Assembly: GCF_932526225.1 (NCBI RefSeq)
Contig: NC_064040.1
Coordinates: forward strand, 9,078,865-9,142,864
DNA from: Nematostella vectensis
Lineage: Eukaryota; Cnidaria; Anthozoa; Actiniaria; Edwardsiidae
DNA: 64,000 nt
Reading direction: 5' to 3'
Positions 41,936-52,520 of this stretch are shown piece after piece. Every line of letters begins with the position of its first letter. The first letter of the stretch is position 1. The notes under the pieces were generated by a model, which worked only from the letters and a program-made list of their open reading frames with translations, made no database searches and had not been told where the DNA came from. The translations under genes were made by a program, and so were the position numbers.

Positions 41936-44900
41936 ATGTCAAGTGAAGATACAGCAATCCAGCTTATCGCAGAAGCAGAGAAAAAAGTGAAGGCATCGCA
42001 AGGGTTTTTTGGCGGATTATTTGGGTAGGGAAGGCTGGAATATTGTTGTTTTGTATGTGTATGTCTTTAATTTTAGCGTTTCCAGCAACTTCAGTGGTTA
42101 AACAATTTAATTCTCAATTTTAGTGGTAGTTCAAAGCTTGAAGATGCCGTGGAACTTTACACACGTGCCGGAAATTCGTTCAAAATGGCCAAAAAATGGA
42201 GTGGTAAGTGTTTCCTCTAACAGCAATTATTCTGGTGATCATTGATTGCTATTCTCTCTCCCCTCCTCCTCCTCCCTGCCTCCTCCCTTTGGTTCTTGTG
42301 ACAATTCATTGACAACTGGAAGTCCATATAGGCCTATAACCATGCTATTAAAGTAGTAGGCTTGGCCATTTAGTGTTAGTTTTACTCATTATTCTTTTCT
42401 TCTGATGAGCCTACCAGTTGAGTGGGTATATACAGTAGCTAGTGTACCAGCAGTGTCAGCTTTTCTGAGGTGTTAGGTGTTTTGCTAGTGTAATAGAAGG
42501 GACCACAGGGTTGGATTGGTAGATAGATTGGAAGGTAGATTTTTTAAGGGTCTCATTAGAATCAAGGATAAAAAGACTAACCTCACAGCCAGTTTCAGGC
42601 AATTTTATTGCAAATTTCTTATAGATTTTGAGGTCTAAAAATTTCCTATATAATAAGACCTAACAATAATATAGTACAGTTCAATAACAGTATTCTTGGG
42701 TGCCCTTTTTTCTTGACTATGTTTACCCATTTTTTCACTATGTGCCAAATGGTGGCCGCCATCCTTTTTTTCTTGCCGTGCGCAATCTGGGAAAGGCAAT
42801 AAAAGAAGAGAGACACAGCAAAAAAACACAGGGTAAATGCCTGCAAGCAGGCTACCCCATGGAGGAACTGTTTATCTGAGGTGTTTGCTGTTTTGTTTTT
42901 GTAGCTGCAGGTACAGCTTTTCTAGAAGCAGCTAAGATACAGCGTGAGAGTCTTCAAAGTAAGCATGAGGCTGCCCAGAGCTATGTTGATGCTGGCACCT
43001 GCTTCAAAAAGGCTGACAACGAAGGTGAGTTAAAACAGTTGAGCTGTGTGCAGAGACTGATCTGGCTTTTCCCTGAAAGGAGGGTTATTTTTTGGTGCGC
43101 AGTTCAAATTTGGGACACATAGAACAAAAGCTTTGATTAATTGTGCACTTTTCAATTTCACTTATTGTATGATTTTAGCTAGGAAGACTAACAGTTCATT
43201 AATCAGTATTTTTAAGATTGTCTGACTGTTTCATTATCCAAGGAACCTCCACTGGCACATGTTTGGTGGTTGCTAGTTTGAGCTCATTTTCATTCTCTGT
43301 TGCATTTAGGAAAATCTAGTTTGTTGCAAATGCTATCATTTAGTCACTAACTTTGATCCCTGCAGTTGACAGATTTTCACACATCACTAACCTAACTATA
43401 TCATCCAGCTTATTTTTTCCCATTTGAATTTTTCAGAGGCTGTGAAGGCCTATGGAGAAGCTATTGATATATTTACTGATATGGTGAGTTTTTGTATTTA
43501 TCGTTTTTTTCTGGGGGAAGATACAGCATGTGGTGGCACACAGAGGTTACAGACATGGGTAGCTTGGGGAGGGTCTTTCTATTGGCTGAGATCCCCTTGG
43601 GGCTAAGGGCTGTTTTCAATCTGACTACCACCGCTACTTTTCACGCTTAAAGATAAAATGATTACTATTATTATTTTCAGGGGAGATTTACCATGGCTGC
43701 AAAGCACCACATAACTGTTGCAGAGATATATGAAGGCAACAATGACTTAGACATGGTACAGTACAGTGTTTTTGTATATTATTTAACTTAATGTTACCAT
43801 ATGTGTCTTTTGTGGAAGGGTTGTGATTGTGCTACTGTGTAGAGTTCTTAAATGTGTTTTTTGTTTTTGTTTTTCTTTCAGTCAATCCACCATTATGAAC
43901 AAGCAGCAGATTACTACAGAGGAGAGGAATCAAACAGGCACTTATACTTAGAATCACTGAGTGATTTAACTAAAGGAAATCCCATCAAATGTTATAGAAT
44001 AAGATTTCTAGCTGCCTTTGTTTATTCTTTGCAGTCACTATAATGTGCTGTATAAAAAGTCTTTTCAAGACTCCTTACTTGGGAAGTCAAACCCATTAAG
44101 CTGCCACAGATCACTTCTTAAAAGATTTGATACCGTATGTTATACATTTATGTTACAGTTATTTTTGTCTTCTAGCTCCGCCAATAAGTGCGCCCTTAAA
44201 GTTGCCCTGTTCGCAGCTCAAATGGAGAACTACTCAAAGGCAATAGAAATCTATGAACAGGTAAGTTTCTTCTTACTATTATAAAGAGAATCTGTAGACC
44301 TACAGGCTTGTTGCTCTACTATTACATGCCATTTTTTTCTGTTCTCTGAGGGACCCTTACTTTTCCAATAATTGTGCCATAGCCATTTGTAGCATACTGT
44401 ATTCTTGTTTAACATTATTAAAAGTATGGCATCATCAATATTAAAGTAGAAGGTGGTTTGTACAGGTCGCCGCAGATGCAATAGAGAGCTCTATTCTCAA
44501 GTACAGTGCCAAGGACTACTTCTTTAAAGCAGCTTTATGCCACATGTGTGTGGATGTTCTGGAGGCTCAGAGAGCAGTGGAGAAGTACTGTGATATGCAT
44601 GCGGCCTTCCAGGACTCTAGAGAGTGCAAGCTTCTTAGGGTAAGCATAAAGAATTAATGAAAAAAAAAGGAAAAACGGGTTTCATTGAAAACAAAAATCC
44701 ATAAAAGAATTTCTGCAAATATAAAAAACAAGGAAAATATAATAAAAATATATATAAAAATAAAAAGCCACACCTAGGACAAAAACAACTTGAATTGTCA
44801 TTTTTTCCAGAGTTTGTTGGAGGCACAAGAGGAGCAAAATGTAGAAGCTTTTACAGAGGCTGTAAGTATACTTAATATTATCAGTTGAAAAAGTATAGTA

Positions 44901-45214
44901 ACAGAGACTGTTAGGAGGTATCTGAGGTATCCCAGTCAACCCTGGACGCAGGGTCCAGTTTGGGTTACATTTTGGTTGTGTAACAATGAGCTTTATTCAA
45001 CCCAACAGTGCTTCACATTGTTCTTTTTTTTTTGGGGGGGGGGGGGGGTATAACTGTGTAGGGATAAATTGTGAAAGGAAATTCCTTTAATACAAATTAT
45101 CATTTTTCCTTCTAGGTGAAGGAGTATGACAGCATATCTCGCATTGACCAGTGGTTGACCACAATGCTGTTAAGAATCAAGAAGAGTATGAATGATAACC
45201 CGGATCTTACTTAA
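41936..45214 (+). CDS. NAPA: Alpha-SNAP (NSF attachment protein)
   Basis: Peripheral membrane adaptor that binds SNARE complexes and recruits and activates the ATPase NSF for SNARE disassembly. Ten exons: 41936-42024, 42124-42203, 42905-43024, 43437-43483, 43681-43755, 43882-43937, 44176-44260, 44466-44639, 44811-44861, 45116-45214; 876 nt, 291 aa (human 295). The N-terminal membrane loop is [12 protein letters not shown] (about 23-34). TPR-like helical repeats follow with [68 protein letters not shown] and SRECKLL. The C-terminal NSF-activating part is [20 protein letters not shown]. Intron 6 (43938-44175) starts with GC and not GT; only that join restores the conserved ESNSSANKC. The other nine... 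all remaining introns are GT-AG. A poly-A signal is at 45675-45680. Confidence 0.96.
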
Positions 45215-46033
45215 GAATATGGACCATACAGTAGCAAGCTAGTAATAACACACATTGTACAGCGATAACTGTATATCAAGAGTTGGAAAGACAAAGATAT
45301 AATTTTTCACCAGCTCAAAACACATTGTCTAATGGAAATCATCATAAGATTTTAATATCAAAATAATGAAATAGAAAGCTTTTCTTTTCAAGGAAAGATT
45401 TGAGAGGCACCGGACTAGGGGGAGGGGGGTTAACACAAACAGGGGATGGCTTCAGGTCCCTTTGGCCTGATTTTCAAACTTGCGAGAAAATCCACTTTGC
45501 CAGACCCATTTTAGACAAAGTTTATAAGAAATGCATGGAAGCTATAATCATAAGCTATTATCTAATAAATATAAGCTATAATAGCCGCTTATTAAAGCAA
45601 AACACATTTGTCTTTGACTTTCCAGTGTATGCTATATGCTACATACTGTTTTTCTTTTATTGTCAAGTAGAGCAAATAAATGGAAATCTTTTCAATACAT
45701 TGTTTTTATGCCTTTCAATGCTACCCTGGGAAGAAGGGTTAATTCACACTAATGAATGACTCCTGGAAAAAGCAGGGTATAAAATCCTAAAATCTTTGGT
45801 TCACATTCCTGGTAGCTAGAATCATGTGTCAGGTAAATCCTGTGTCCGTGCAAATTTTAGGTGAATCCCGTTTAAGCCATTCCCGGAAACACCTGGTAAC
45901 ATAAGGGGTTACCCCCCGAGAACTCTTTCCCACACAACGTCGAACAGGTATCCGAATTGGGTATCTTGTGTTAGTCTTATTATACATTCGGGTACCCTGA
46001 GGCTTAGCCTCGTTTCCATGTTTGATATCCAAG
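45215..46033 (+). other. Alpha-SNAP 3-prime UTR and spacer
   Basis: Contains the AATAAA at 45675-45680 and no recognised coding exon. The G-rich fragment at 45405-45445 resembles other decayed G-run fragments in this window. Confidence 0.5.
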
Positions 46034-46267
46034 ATGTCGGGTCCGGCTTTACGCAGATGGCGAGATGGGCACACCAATCCGTGCCAAAAAGAGGCCAAAG
46101 ACTCCATGAAATGCTTAGATGAGAATAATTACATGAAAAGCAAGTGTCAAGCGTACTTCGACGCCTATTCGGCGTGCAAAAAAGCTTGGAATGAGAGAAA
46201 AGCAGAGAGGAGAAGAAAGGGGTTGCCTGTGAACGATCCTATACCAACAGACACTGCTGAAGAGTAG
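46034..46267 (+). CDS. CHCHD7: CHCHD7/COX23-like twin CX9C protein
   Basis: Small protein of the mitochondrial intermembrane space, 77 aa in one exon. The CHCH fold is shown by two exact CX9C pairs: Cys17-Cys27 and Cys38-Cys48, expected to form two disulfides through the MIA40 import route. CLDENNY, directly after Cys27, and the second pair are characteristic of CHCHD7 (yeast Cox23, linked to cytochrome c oxidase assembly). A basic tail NERKAERRRKG follows. I start at the ATG at 46034 (MSGPALRRW); upstream codons in frame lack another ATG. There is no N-terminal presequence, as usual for this class. It is 0.8 kb downstream of alpha-SNAP, same strand. Confidence 0.9.
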   Translation: MSGPALRRWRDGHTNPCQKEAKDSMKCLDENNYMKSKCQAYFDAYSACKKAWNERKAERRRKGLPVNDPIPTDTAEE

Positions 46268-46874
46268 AATTTACAAATTATTCTTACACAACTACAAGAT
46301 ACAACCACGTATTTTTAAAGAAAAAGCAAGACTTATTGGTGATAAGGAAATTTCTGTAAAAACAACATCTCACATAGATAAAACTGCTAAAATATTTTAA
46401 ATCAAGTGCAGAGCATGACATGTTACGTCAGAAAAATGACACTAAAGAAACGAAGTGACACTTCTTGGTGGAGTATTGCAAAGCAGCATGGGAATCTAAA
46501 GGAGGCTAAACAGACTGGCATGAGTATTGGCATCCTCTTGCAAGAAAAATTAGAAAAAAATGTAAGGAGTAAATATAACAAGACATGAAAGTTATTAAAT
46601 TTATACAATCAGTACTAGATGATCCAGCGTTTTCAAGTGTCTTGAAAAATATTTCACCGAGGGCTGTTTAAAAAGACGTTTCGTTCTCTATACATATGTA
46701 ATGTTGAGATGCATATTTTTAAAGAGTACAAGAATACAAAGCATAGCTGTCAACACACCTGCATTAGAAAATTATCACTGCCACTCGACCAATCAGCACT
46801 CTCCATCTGAACCCACTAAATCTCATACTAATTAAGGAGTCAAGCATCAAGCAGCAAGAATCAGTGGAGAATGT

Positions 46875-47027
46875 AGTTAGTAAATAGTGGTTATCTACTT
46901 AGGGATTAGTGTTCCCTAAGTTGCAACTTTGTTTTCATTGTTTTCCTGGAGGCAAACAATGAAAAAAAAAGTTGCAACTTAGGGAATACTAATCACTATG
47001 TAGATAAATACTAATATATTACTAACA
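46875..47027. mobile_element. Foldback (hairpin) MITE
   Basis: The left arm has GTTAGTAAATAGTGG, TTATCTACTTAGGGATTAGT, GTTCCCTAAGTTGCAACTTT and TTCATTGTTT; the right arm carries the complement in order (AAACAATGAAA, AAAGTTGCAACTTAGGGAAT, ACTAATCACTATGTAGATAA, TTACTAAC). The arms are about 60-65 bp and the loop near 46942-46952 is only about 10 bp, so transcripts would fold into a long hairpin. Confidence 0.8.
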
Positions 47028-47859
47028 AACCTCACTGAAATGTCCCTGTTATTCAAAATCCTCAACTGCTTTACATCCTTGAGAAAAAAAAAGAAAGCAA
47101 AAGTACAATGTTAGTTGTGTTTACTAATATCAAAGTTATTCACAAATATTTCAACGTAGCTCAGCGATTGAAGCAAAGACCTTGAAGACCTCGGTTTATC
47201 CTTTTCTTCTCATGTCTGCAGACCATACCTTTTCGTGTTTTTTTTGATGGGGGATTGGTTCCCGCTTTCTCTTTGCTTAATTTTTTTTCTATTAATGGTT
47301 TTTAAAACCGCACTCTTTCTTTTCTGGGGACGGAAAAATCAAGCACTCCAGCTTCAAGTCTTGCAGTGATGACTAGAATTTTCACAGAGCAAGAAATCTA
47401 GTTTTATTTGCACAAAATTGACCTGTCAGTATTGCCTAATGAATTTGAAAACTTGTTGACAACCATATAATAGCCTTCGACAGTAAGGGAGGGGTTATTA
47501 TTTAACAGGGGGCGAGGGCTGCTATGTTTGGGGGGAAGGGCTGGGATTTTTTGAGCATCGATCTTGGAGAGGGTCTCAAATTTTGATGCAGGGTTTAGGC
47601 GAGGGTCTTATTTTTTGAACAAGTATTCTGATCAATTTCCGAGCCTCCTAAAAGTCTGGAATTTCAAAATTTTTCTGGGGAGAACCCAAGTCCCCTTACA
47701 AAATAGGATGAATGTGATGCGCCTTCTGCTTGCACTTTCATGACCTTGCATTTCGCTAGCGTTGAAAACCATTATGTCCTAAATTGTGGCTTCTAATTGT
47801 TTTTTATCTTTTGAGGACTGGGTTTTATTACAGTAAATTGCATCACTGAATTTGCGAAT

Positions 47860-47980
47860 TTCAGTCATGTCAAAGTCCCCCTTCCCTCCCTACTAAACTT
47901 TCAGTCATGTCAAAGTCCCCCTTCCCTCCCTACTAACCTTTCAGTCATGTCAAAGTCCCCCTTCCCGCCCTACTAACCTT
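47860..47980 (+). repeat. 40-bp tandem repeat, three copies
   Basis: TCAGTCATGTCAAAGTCCCC CTTCCCTCCCTACTAACCTT repeats at 47861, 47901 and 47941 with one or two substitutions per copy. Confidence 0.95.
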
Positions 47981-48929
47981 TCAGATTGGTGGTATGAATA
48001 TGCTTTACATTTTGTTAACCGGAATATGACCTGAATGTTGCTGTTTCAAATTCAATTATGGGGAGAACAGACACCCCCCCTCCCCCGCATGTCAAATTGT
48101 TGTGTGTGAGGGGGTGACAATTGTGAGGGTGTGTGTGTGTGGGGCAATGACTTAGGCAGGAGCTGGCCTTAAACACCATCAAGCTAGGAGAAGTGTTTTT
48201 TTCGAGCCCATTTTTCAGGGGTGCAAATAATATTGCATGGGGGAGGTGTCTTGGGGCGTGATCGCCATTGAAAAATTTTGCCATCTTCAAATATATGGAA
48301 TGCTATCAGGCTATTAGTGTTAAAACCTAAAAGGAAAATAGCACCATTAGCTCCTTCTAAACTGAAATCTTATTTACATATTTTTTTTTCTTGGCAAAGA
48401 GCCCAATAAGAAAAAAAAGGCATTATGCGCAACTGAGCGCGAAGAGGATAGGTAGGTAAAGTGCCCAATTCCCTTTCTTTTTATTGCACAGATTGTTCGT
48501 TATTACAATCGTGGGTTTTTAAATTCGTGGGTGTTTATTACATTTGTGGGCCTTGTACTCGTACGATTATATAATTTTGTGGTGCTGGGAGAACGTGCCG
48601 TATGTAGAGCACCTCACATCTAGAGAATAATTTCAATAAACTAACCAATACCCTTTTTTAGCTGTTTTTGTTCTTGGGGAGGTCCTTAATTTTTGGTCGC
48701 TTTTTTGGGGGAGGGTCACCATTGTTGTGCGTTATGTTGGGGGAGGGTCGAAATTTTTAATGCAAAACAATTCAACTTAGCAGCCCTCCCCCCCTCTCGA
48801 CAAATAAAAAAGAAGATAATATTTTAATTTTTTTACATTTAATGATGTTGATTTGCCAGTGACAACTAGTATGAAAGCATTTCAAAAGGTCTCGTGGCAG
48901 TGTTAATTTTCTAAGAAAGTTAGCGCAAA

Positions 48930-51440
48930 ACAAGAGTGAAACGAGTGAACTCAAGCGCAGCACAAGTGTCAACCAGAACACCAGCGCAGCACAAGTGTAA
49001 ACCAGATAAACACAAGCGAAACAAAAGTGTGAACCGAGTGAACTCATGCGTAACACAAGTGTGAACTGGGGGAATACAAGCGCAACACATGTGCGAACTG
49101 GGTGAATACAAGCGCAACACAAGTGTGAACCTGTTGAACACAAGCGCAAAACAAGGGTGAACCGGTTGAACACAAGCGCAACACAAGTGTGAATTGGGTG
49201 AACTCAAGCGCAAGACAATGAGCGACCTTGGTAAACACAAGCGCAACACAAAAGTGAACCGAGTGAAGACAAGCGCAACACAAGTGTGTATTGGATGAAT
49301 ACAAGCGCAACACAAGTGTGAATTGGGTTAATCGCAACACAAGATTGAACCGAGCGAACACAAGCGCAACACAAGGGTAAGTCGAGCGAACACAAGCGCA
49401 ACACAATACTGAGCCGATGGAACACAAGCGCGACACAAGAGTGAACAGAGCGAACACAAGCGCAACACAAGATTGAACCGAGCGAACACAAGTGCAACAC
49501 AAGAGTGAGCCGAGCGAACACAAGCGCAACACAAGATTGAACCGAGCGAACACAAGCGCAACACAAAGTGAGCCGAGCGAACACAAGCGCAACACAATAG
49601 TGAGCCGAGCGAACACAAGCGCCACACAAGATTGAACCGAGCGAACATAAGCGCAACACAAGATTGAACCGAGCGATCACAAGCGCAACACAAGAGTGAG
49701 CCGAGCTAACCCAAGCGCAACACAAGAGTGAACCGAGCGAACACAAGCGCAACACAAGAGTGAACCGAGCGAACACAAGCGCAACACAAGAGTGAACCGA
49801 GCGAACACAAGCTCAACACAAGAGTGAACCGAGCGAACACAAGCGCAACACAAGAGTGAACCGAGCGAACACAAGCGCAACACAAGATTGAACCGAGCGA
49901 ACACAAGCGCAACACAAGAGTAAGCCGAGCGAACACAAGCGCAACACAAGAGTGAGCCGAGCGAACTCAAGCGCAACACAAGATTGAACCGAGCGAACAC
50001 AAGCGCAACACAAGGGTGAGCCGAGCTAACCCAAGCGCAACACAAGAGTGAACCGAGCGAACACAAGCGCAACACAAGAGTGAACCGAGCGAACACAAGC
50101 GCAACACAAGAGTGAACCGGGCGAACACAAGCGCAACACAAGAGTGAACCGAGCGAACACAAGCGCAACACAAGAGTTAAACTAGCGAACACAAGCGCAA
50201 CACAAGATTGAACCGAGCGATCACAAGCGCAACACAAGAGTGAGCCGAGCGAACACAAGCGCAACACAATAGTGAGCCGAGCGAACACAAGCGCAACACA
50301 AGAGTGAGCCTAGCGAACACAAGCGCAACACAAGAGTGAGCCGAGCGAACTCAAGCGCAACACAAGAGTGAGCCGAGCGAGCACAAGCTCAACACAAGAG
50401 TGAGCCTAGCGAACACAAGCGCAACACAAGAGTGAACCGAGAGAACACAAGCGCAACACAAGATTGAACCGGACGAACACAAGCGCAACACAAGAGTTAC
50501 CCGAGCGAACACAAGCGCAACACAAGATTGAACCGAGCGAACACAAGCGCAACACAAGAGTAAGCCGAGCGAACTCAAGCGCAACACAAGAGTGAGCCGA
50601 GCGAACACAAGCGCAACACAAAGTGAACCGAGCGAACACAAGCGCAACACAAGATTGAACCGAGCAAACACAAGAGTGAGCCGAGCGAACACAAGCGCAA
50701 CACAATAGTGAGCCGGGCGAACACAAGCGCAACACAAGAGTGAGCCGAGCGAACTCAAGCGCAACACAAGATTGAACCGAGCGAACACAAGCGCAACACA
50801 AGGGTGAGCCGAGCTAACCCAAGCGCAACACAAGAGTGAACCGAGCGAACACAAGCGCAACACAAGAGTGAACCGAGCGAACACAAGCGCAACACAAGAG
50901 TGAACCGGGCGAACACAAGCGCAACACAAGAGTGAACCGAGCGAACACAAGCGCAACACAAGAGTGAAACGAGCGAACACAAGCGCAACACAAGATTGAA
51001 CCGAGCGAACACAAGTGCAACACAAGAGTGAGCCGAGCGAACACAAGCGCAACACAATAGTGAGCCGAGCGAACACAAGCGCAACACAAGAGTGAGCCGA
51101 GCGGACTCATTTGCAACACAAGAGTGAGCCGAGCGAACACAAGCGCAACACAAGATTATACCGAGCGAACACAAGCGCAACACAAGAGTGAGCCGAGCGA
51201 ACACAAGCGCAACACAAGAGTGAGCCGAGCGAACACAAGCGCAACACAAGAGTGAGCCGAGCGAACACAAGCGCAACACAAGAGTGAGCCGAGCGAACAC
51301 AAGCGCAACACAATAGTGAGCCGAGCAAACACAAGCGCAACACAAGAGTGAGCCGAGCGAACTCAAGCGCAACACCAGAGTGAGCCGAGCGAACACAAGC
51401 GCAAAACAATAGTGAACCAAATGAACATAAGCACAACACA
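48930..51440. repeat. 32-bp satellite array, ~2.5 kb
   Basis: About 78 copies of a 32-bp unit like GCGAACACAAGCGCAACACA AGAGTGAGCCGA. The left 400 bp (48930-49320) is diverged (GTGTGAACTGGGTGAA forms), while 49320-51400 is highly uniform; the right edge also decays. Variants (AGTGAACC, AGATTGAACC, AATAGTGAGCC, GAGCTAACCC) recur in the same order, for example at 50011-50135 and 50799-50925, which shows higher-order duplication of about 790 bp. The minus strand is free of stops in all three frames because the unit lacks them; the resulting Cys/Leu/Val-rich 32-residue repeats are unlikely to be protein. Confidence 0.97.
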
Positions 51441-52520
51441 AGAGAAAACCGGTTGAACGTTTTGAACGGTTCGCATATTGTTTCCCACGATGCACTACGC
51501 TTAGACACTCTACACCCTGGGGGCCCGTTGGGAAAACAATCCTGTGTTTTAATGATCTTCCTGAGTTTAGATTGATTAGCGACGCGCGATTTGTTTACTC
51601 TAGGCGAACAAAAGATCAACAAAACTCTAGCCAAGAAAACAAAGGGGGTTGTGCGCTAATGACAGCCTAAGTTCACTTAAAGCGATTTGGCCTCCTGTTA
51701 TTAAACATCTGCTCAATAGTTATATTTCCAGTGTAAACTGTCAGGTATTATTCTAGTGTGACTCGTACGTAAACAATGATAGACTTTATTTTCAATTATC
51801 AGTTAAAGATACTAGATTTTGCAGGGACCCTTTGACCCCAATTGAAACAACACGAGAGGAAGAATATATATATATAAAAAAAAACAGCGATACAATAAAG
51901 GCACAAAGTTATTACCGGGCTATCAACTGAAGCTTTATACCCGTCTGTGGACTTATAATTTCGAGTTAACAACAACCAGACGCCCTATTGGGCGTAAGAA
52001 TACATAACATACGCCAAAACAATTTTTTGAATAATTCCTTCAACCTCTTCGAAAGGTCAAGCATAATATTTTCGTGGCTCGACGTCTGCAAGCTGTCAAG
52101 GGTAAGAAACGAGTAGCGTGTGTCTATCGTCTCCCGCGCTAAATATTTCGAGAGTGACACCGGTGTGACAATTGCCACTCAGACTCAATTTCCGGTTTAG
52201 AAAAAAATACCCAGGGGTCCCACAAATCAGGTAACGTTCTTATCGCAATTAAAAAATAAAGACTTTAACTTATCAATTTCTTTATTACGTTAAATTAATA
52301 AGAGGCAAAGCAGCTTTTTCCATGTTTATTGATCTAGGATTTTAGGAATGTAGTAATGAGTTAGCTGGCCAGCAAACAAAGATCTTACTATCTCGTCTCT
52401 AGATAAGTGACGTAATGGGTAATGTAAACAATGCTAAACTGTGCGGGGGAAGTGTTCACAAATGTGTGTTCCGATCGTGCCGAGTAGGAGCTCGAAGGTC
52501 TCTCCTCCTTAGAGCATAAC
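51441..52520 (+). promoter_or_regulatory. Spacer and upstream region of the VWA5B-like gene
   Basis: No gene is visible. Upstream of the start, AGATAAGTGACGTAATGGGT (near 52400) includes a CRE half-site-like TGACGTAA. No TATA box at a useful distance was recognised. Confidence 0.35.

Larger units (their letters stand above)
46268..48929. other. Gene-free spacer
   Basis: No conserved coding sequence was found. It contains a foldback at 46875-47027, a 40-bp triple repeat at 47860-47980, and many G-rich fragments of the form GGGGGAGGG (47480-47600, 48060-48250, 48680-48760) that look like decayed element ends. Confidence 0.55.

Noticed and set aside
43850-44043. Unspliced reading of alpha-SNAP exon 6 into its intron
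   Set aside because: Adds non-conserved residues and stops; the spliced join restores the conserved family sequence.
46406-46588. 60-codon frame after CHCHD7
   Set aside because: Lies in the probable 3-prime UTR; lysine-rich composition reflects AT-rich DNA.
48772-51634. Cys/Leu/Val-rich minus-strand open frames over 200 codons
   Set aside because: They follow the 32-bp satellite in all three frames with the same 32-residue repeat; frames change with indels and lack conserved ends.
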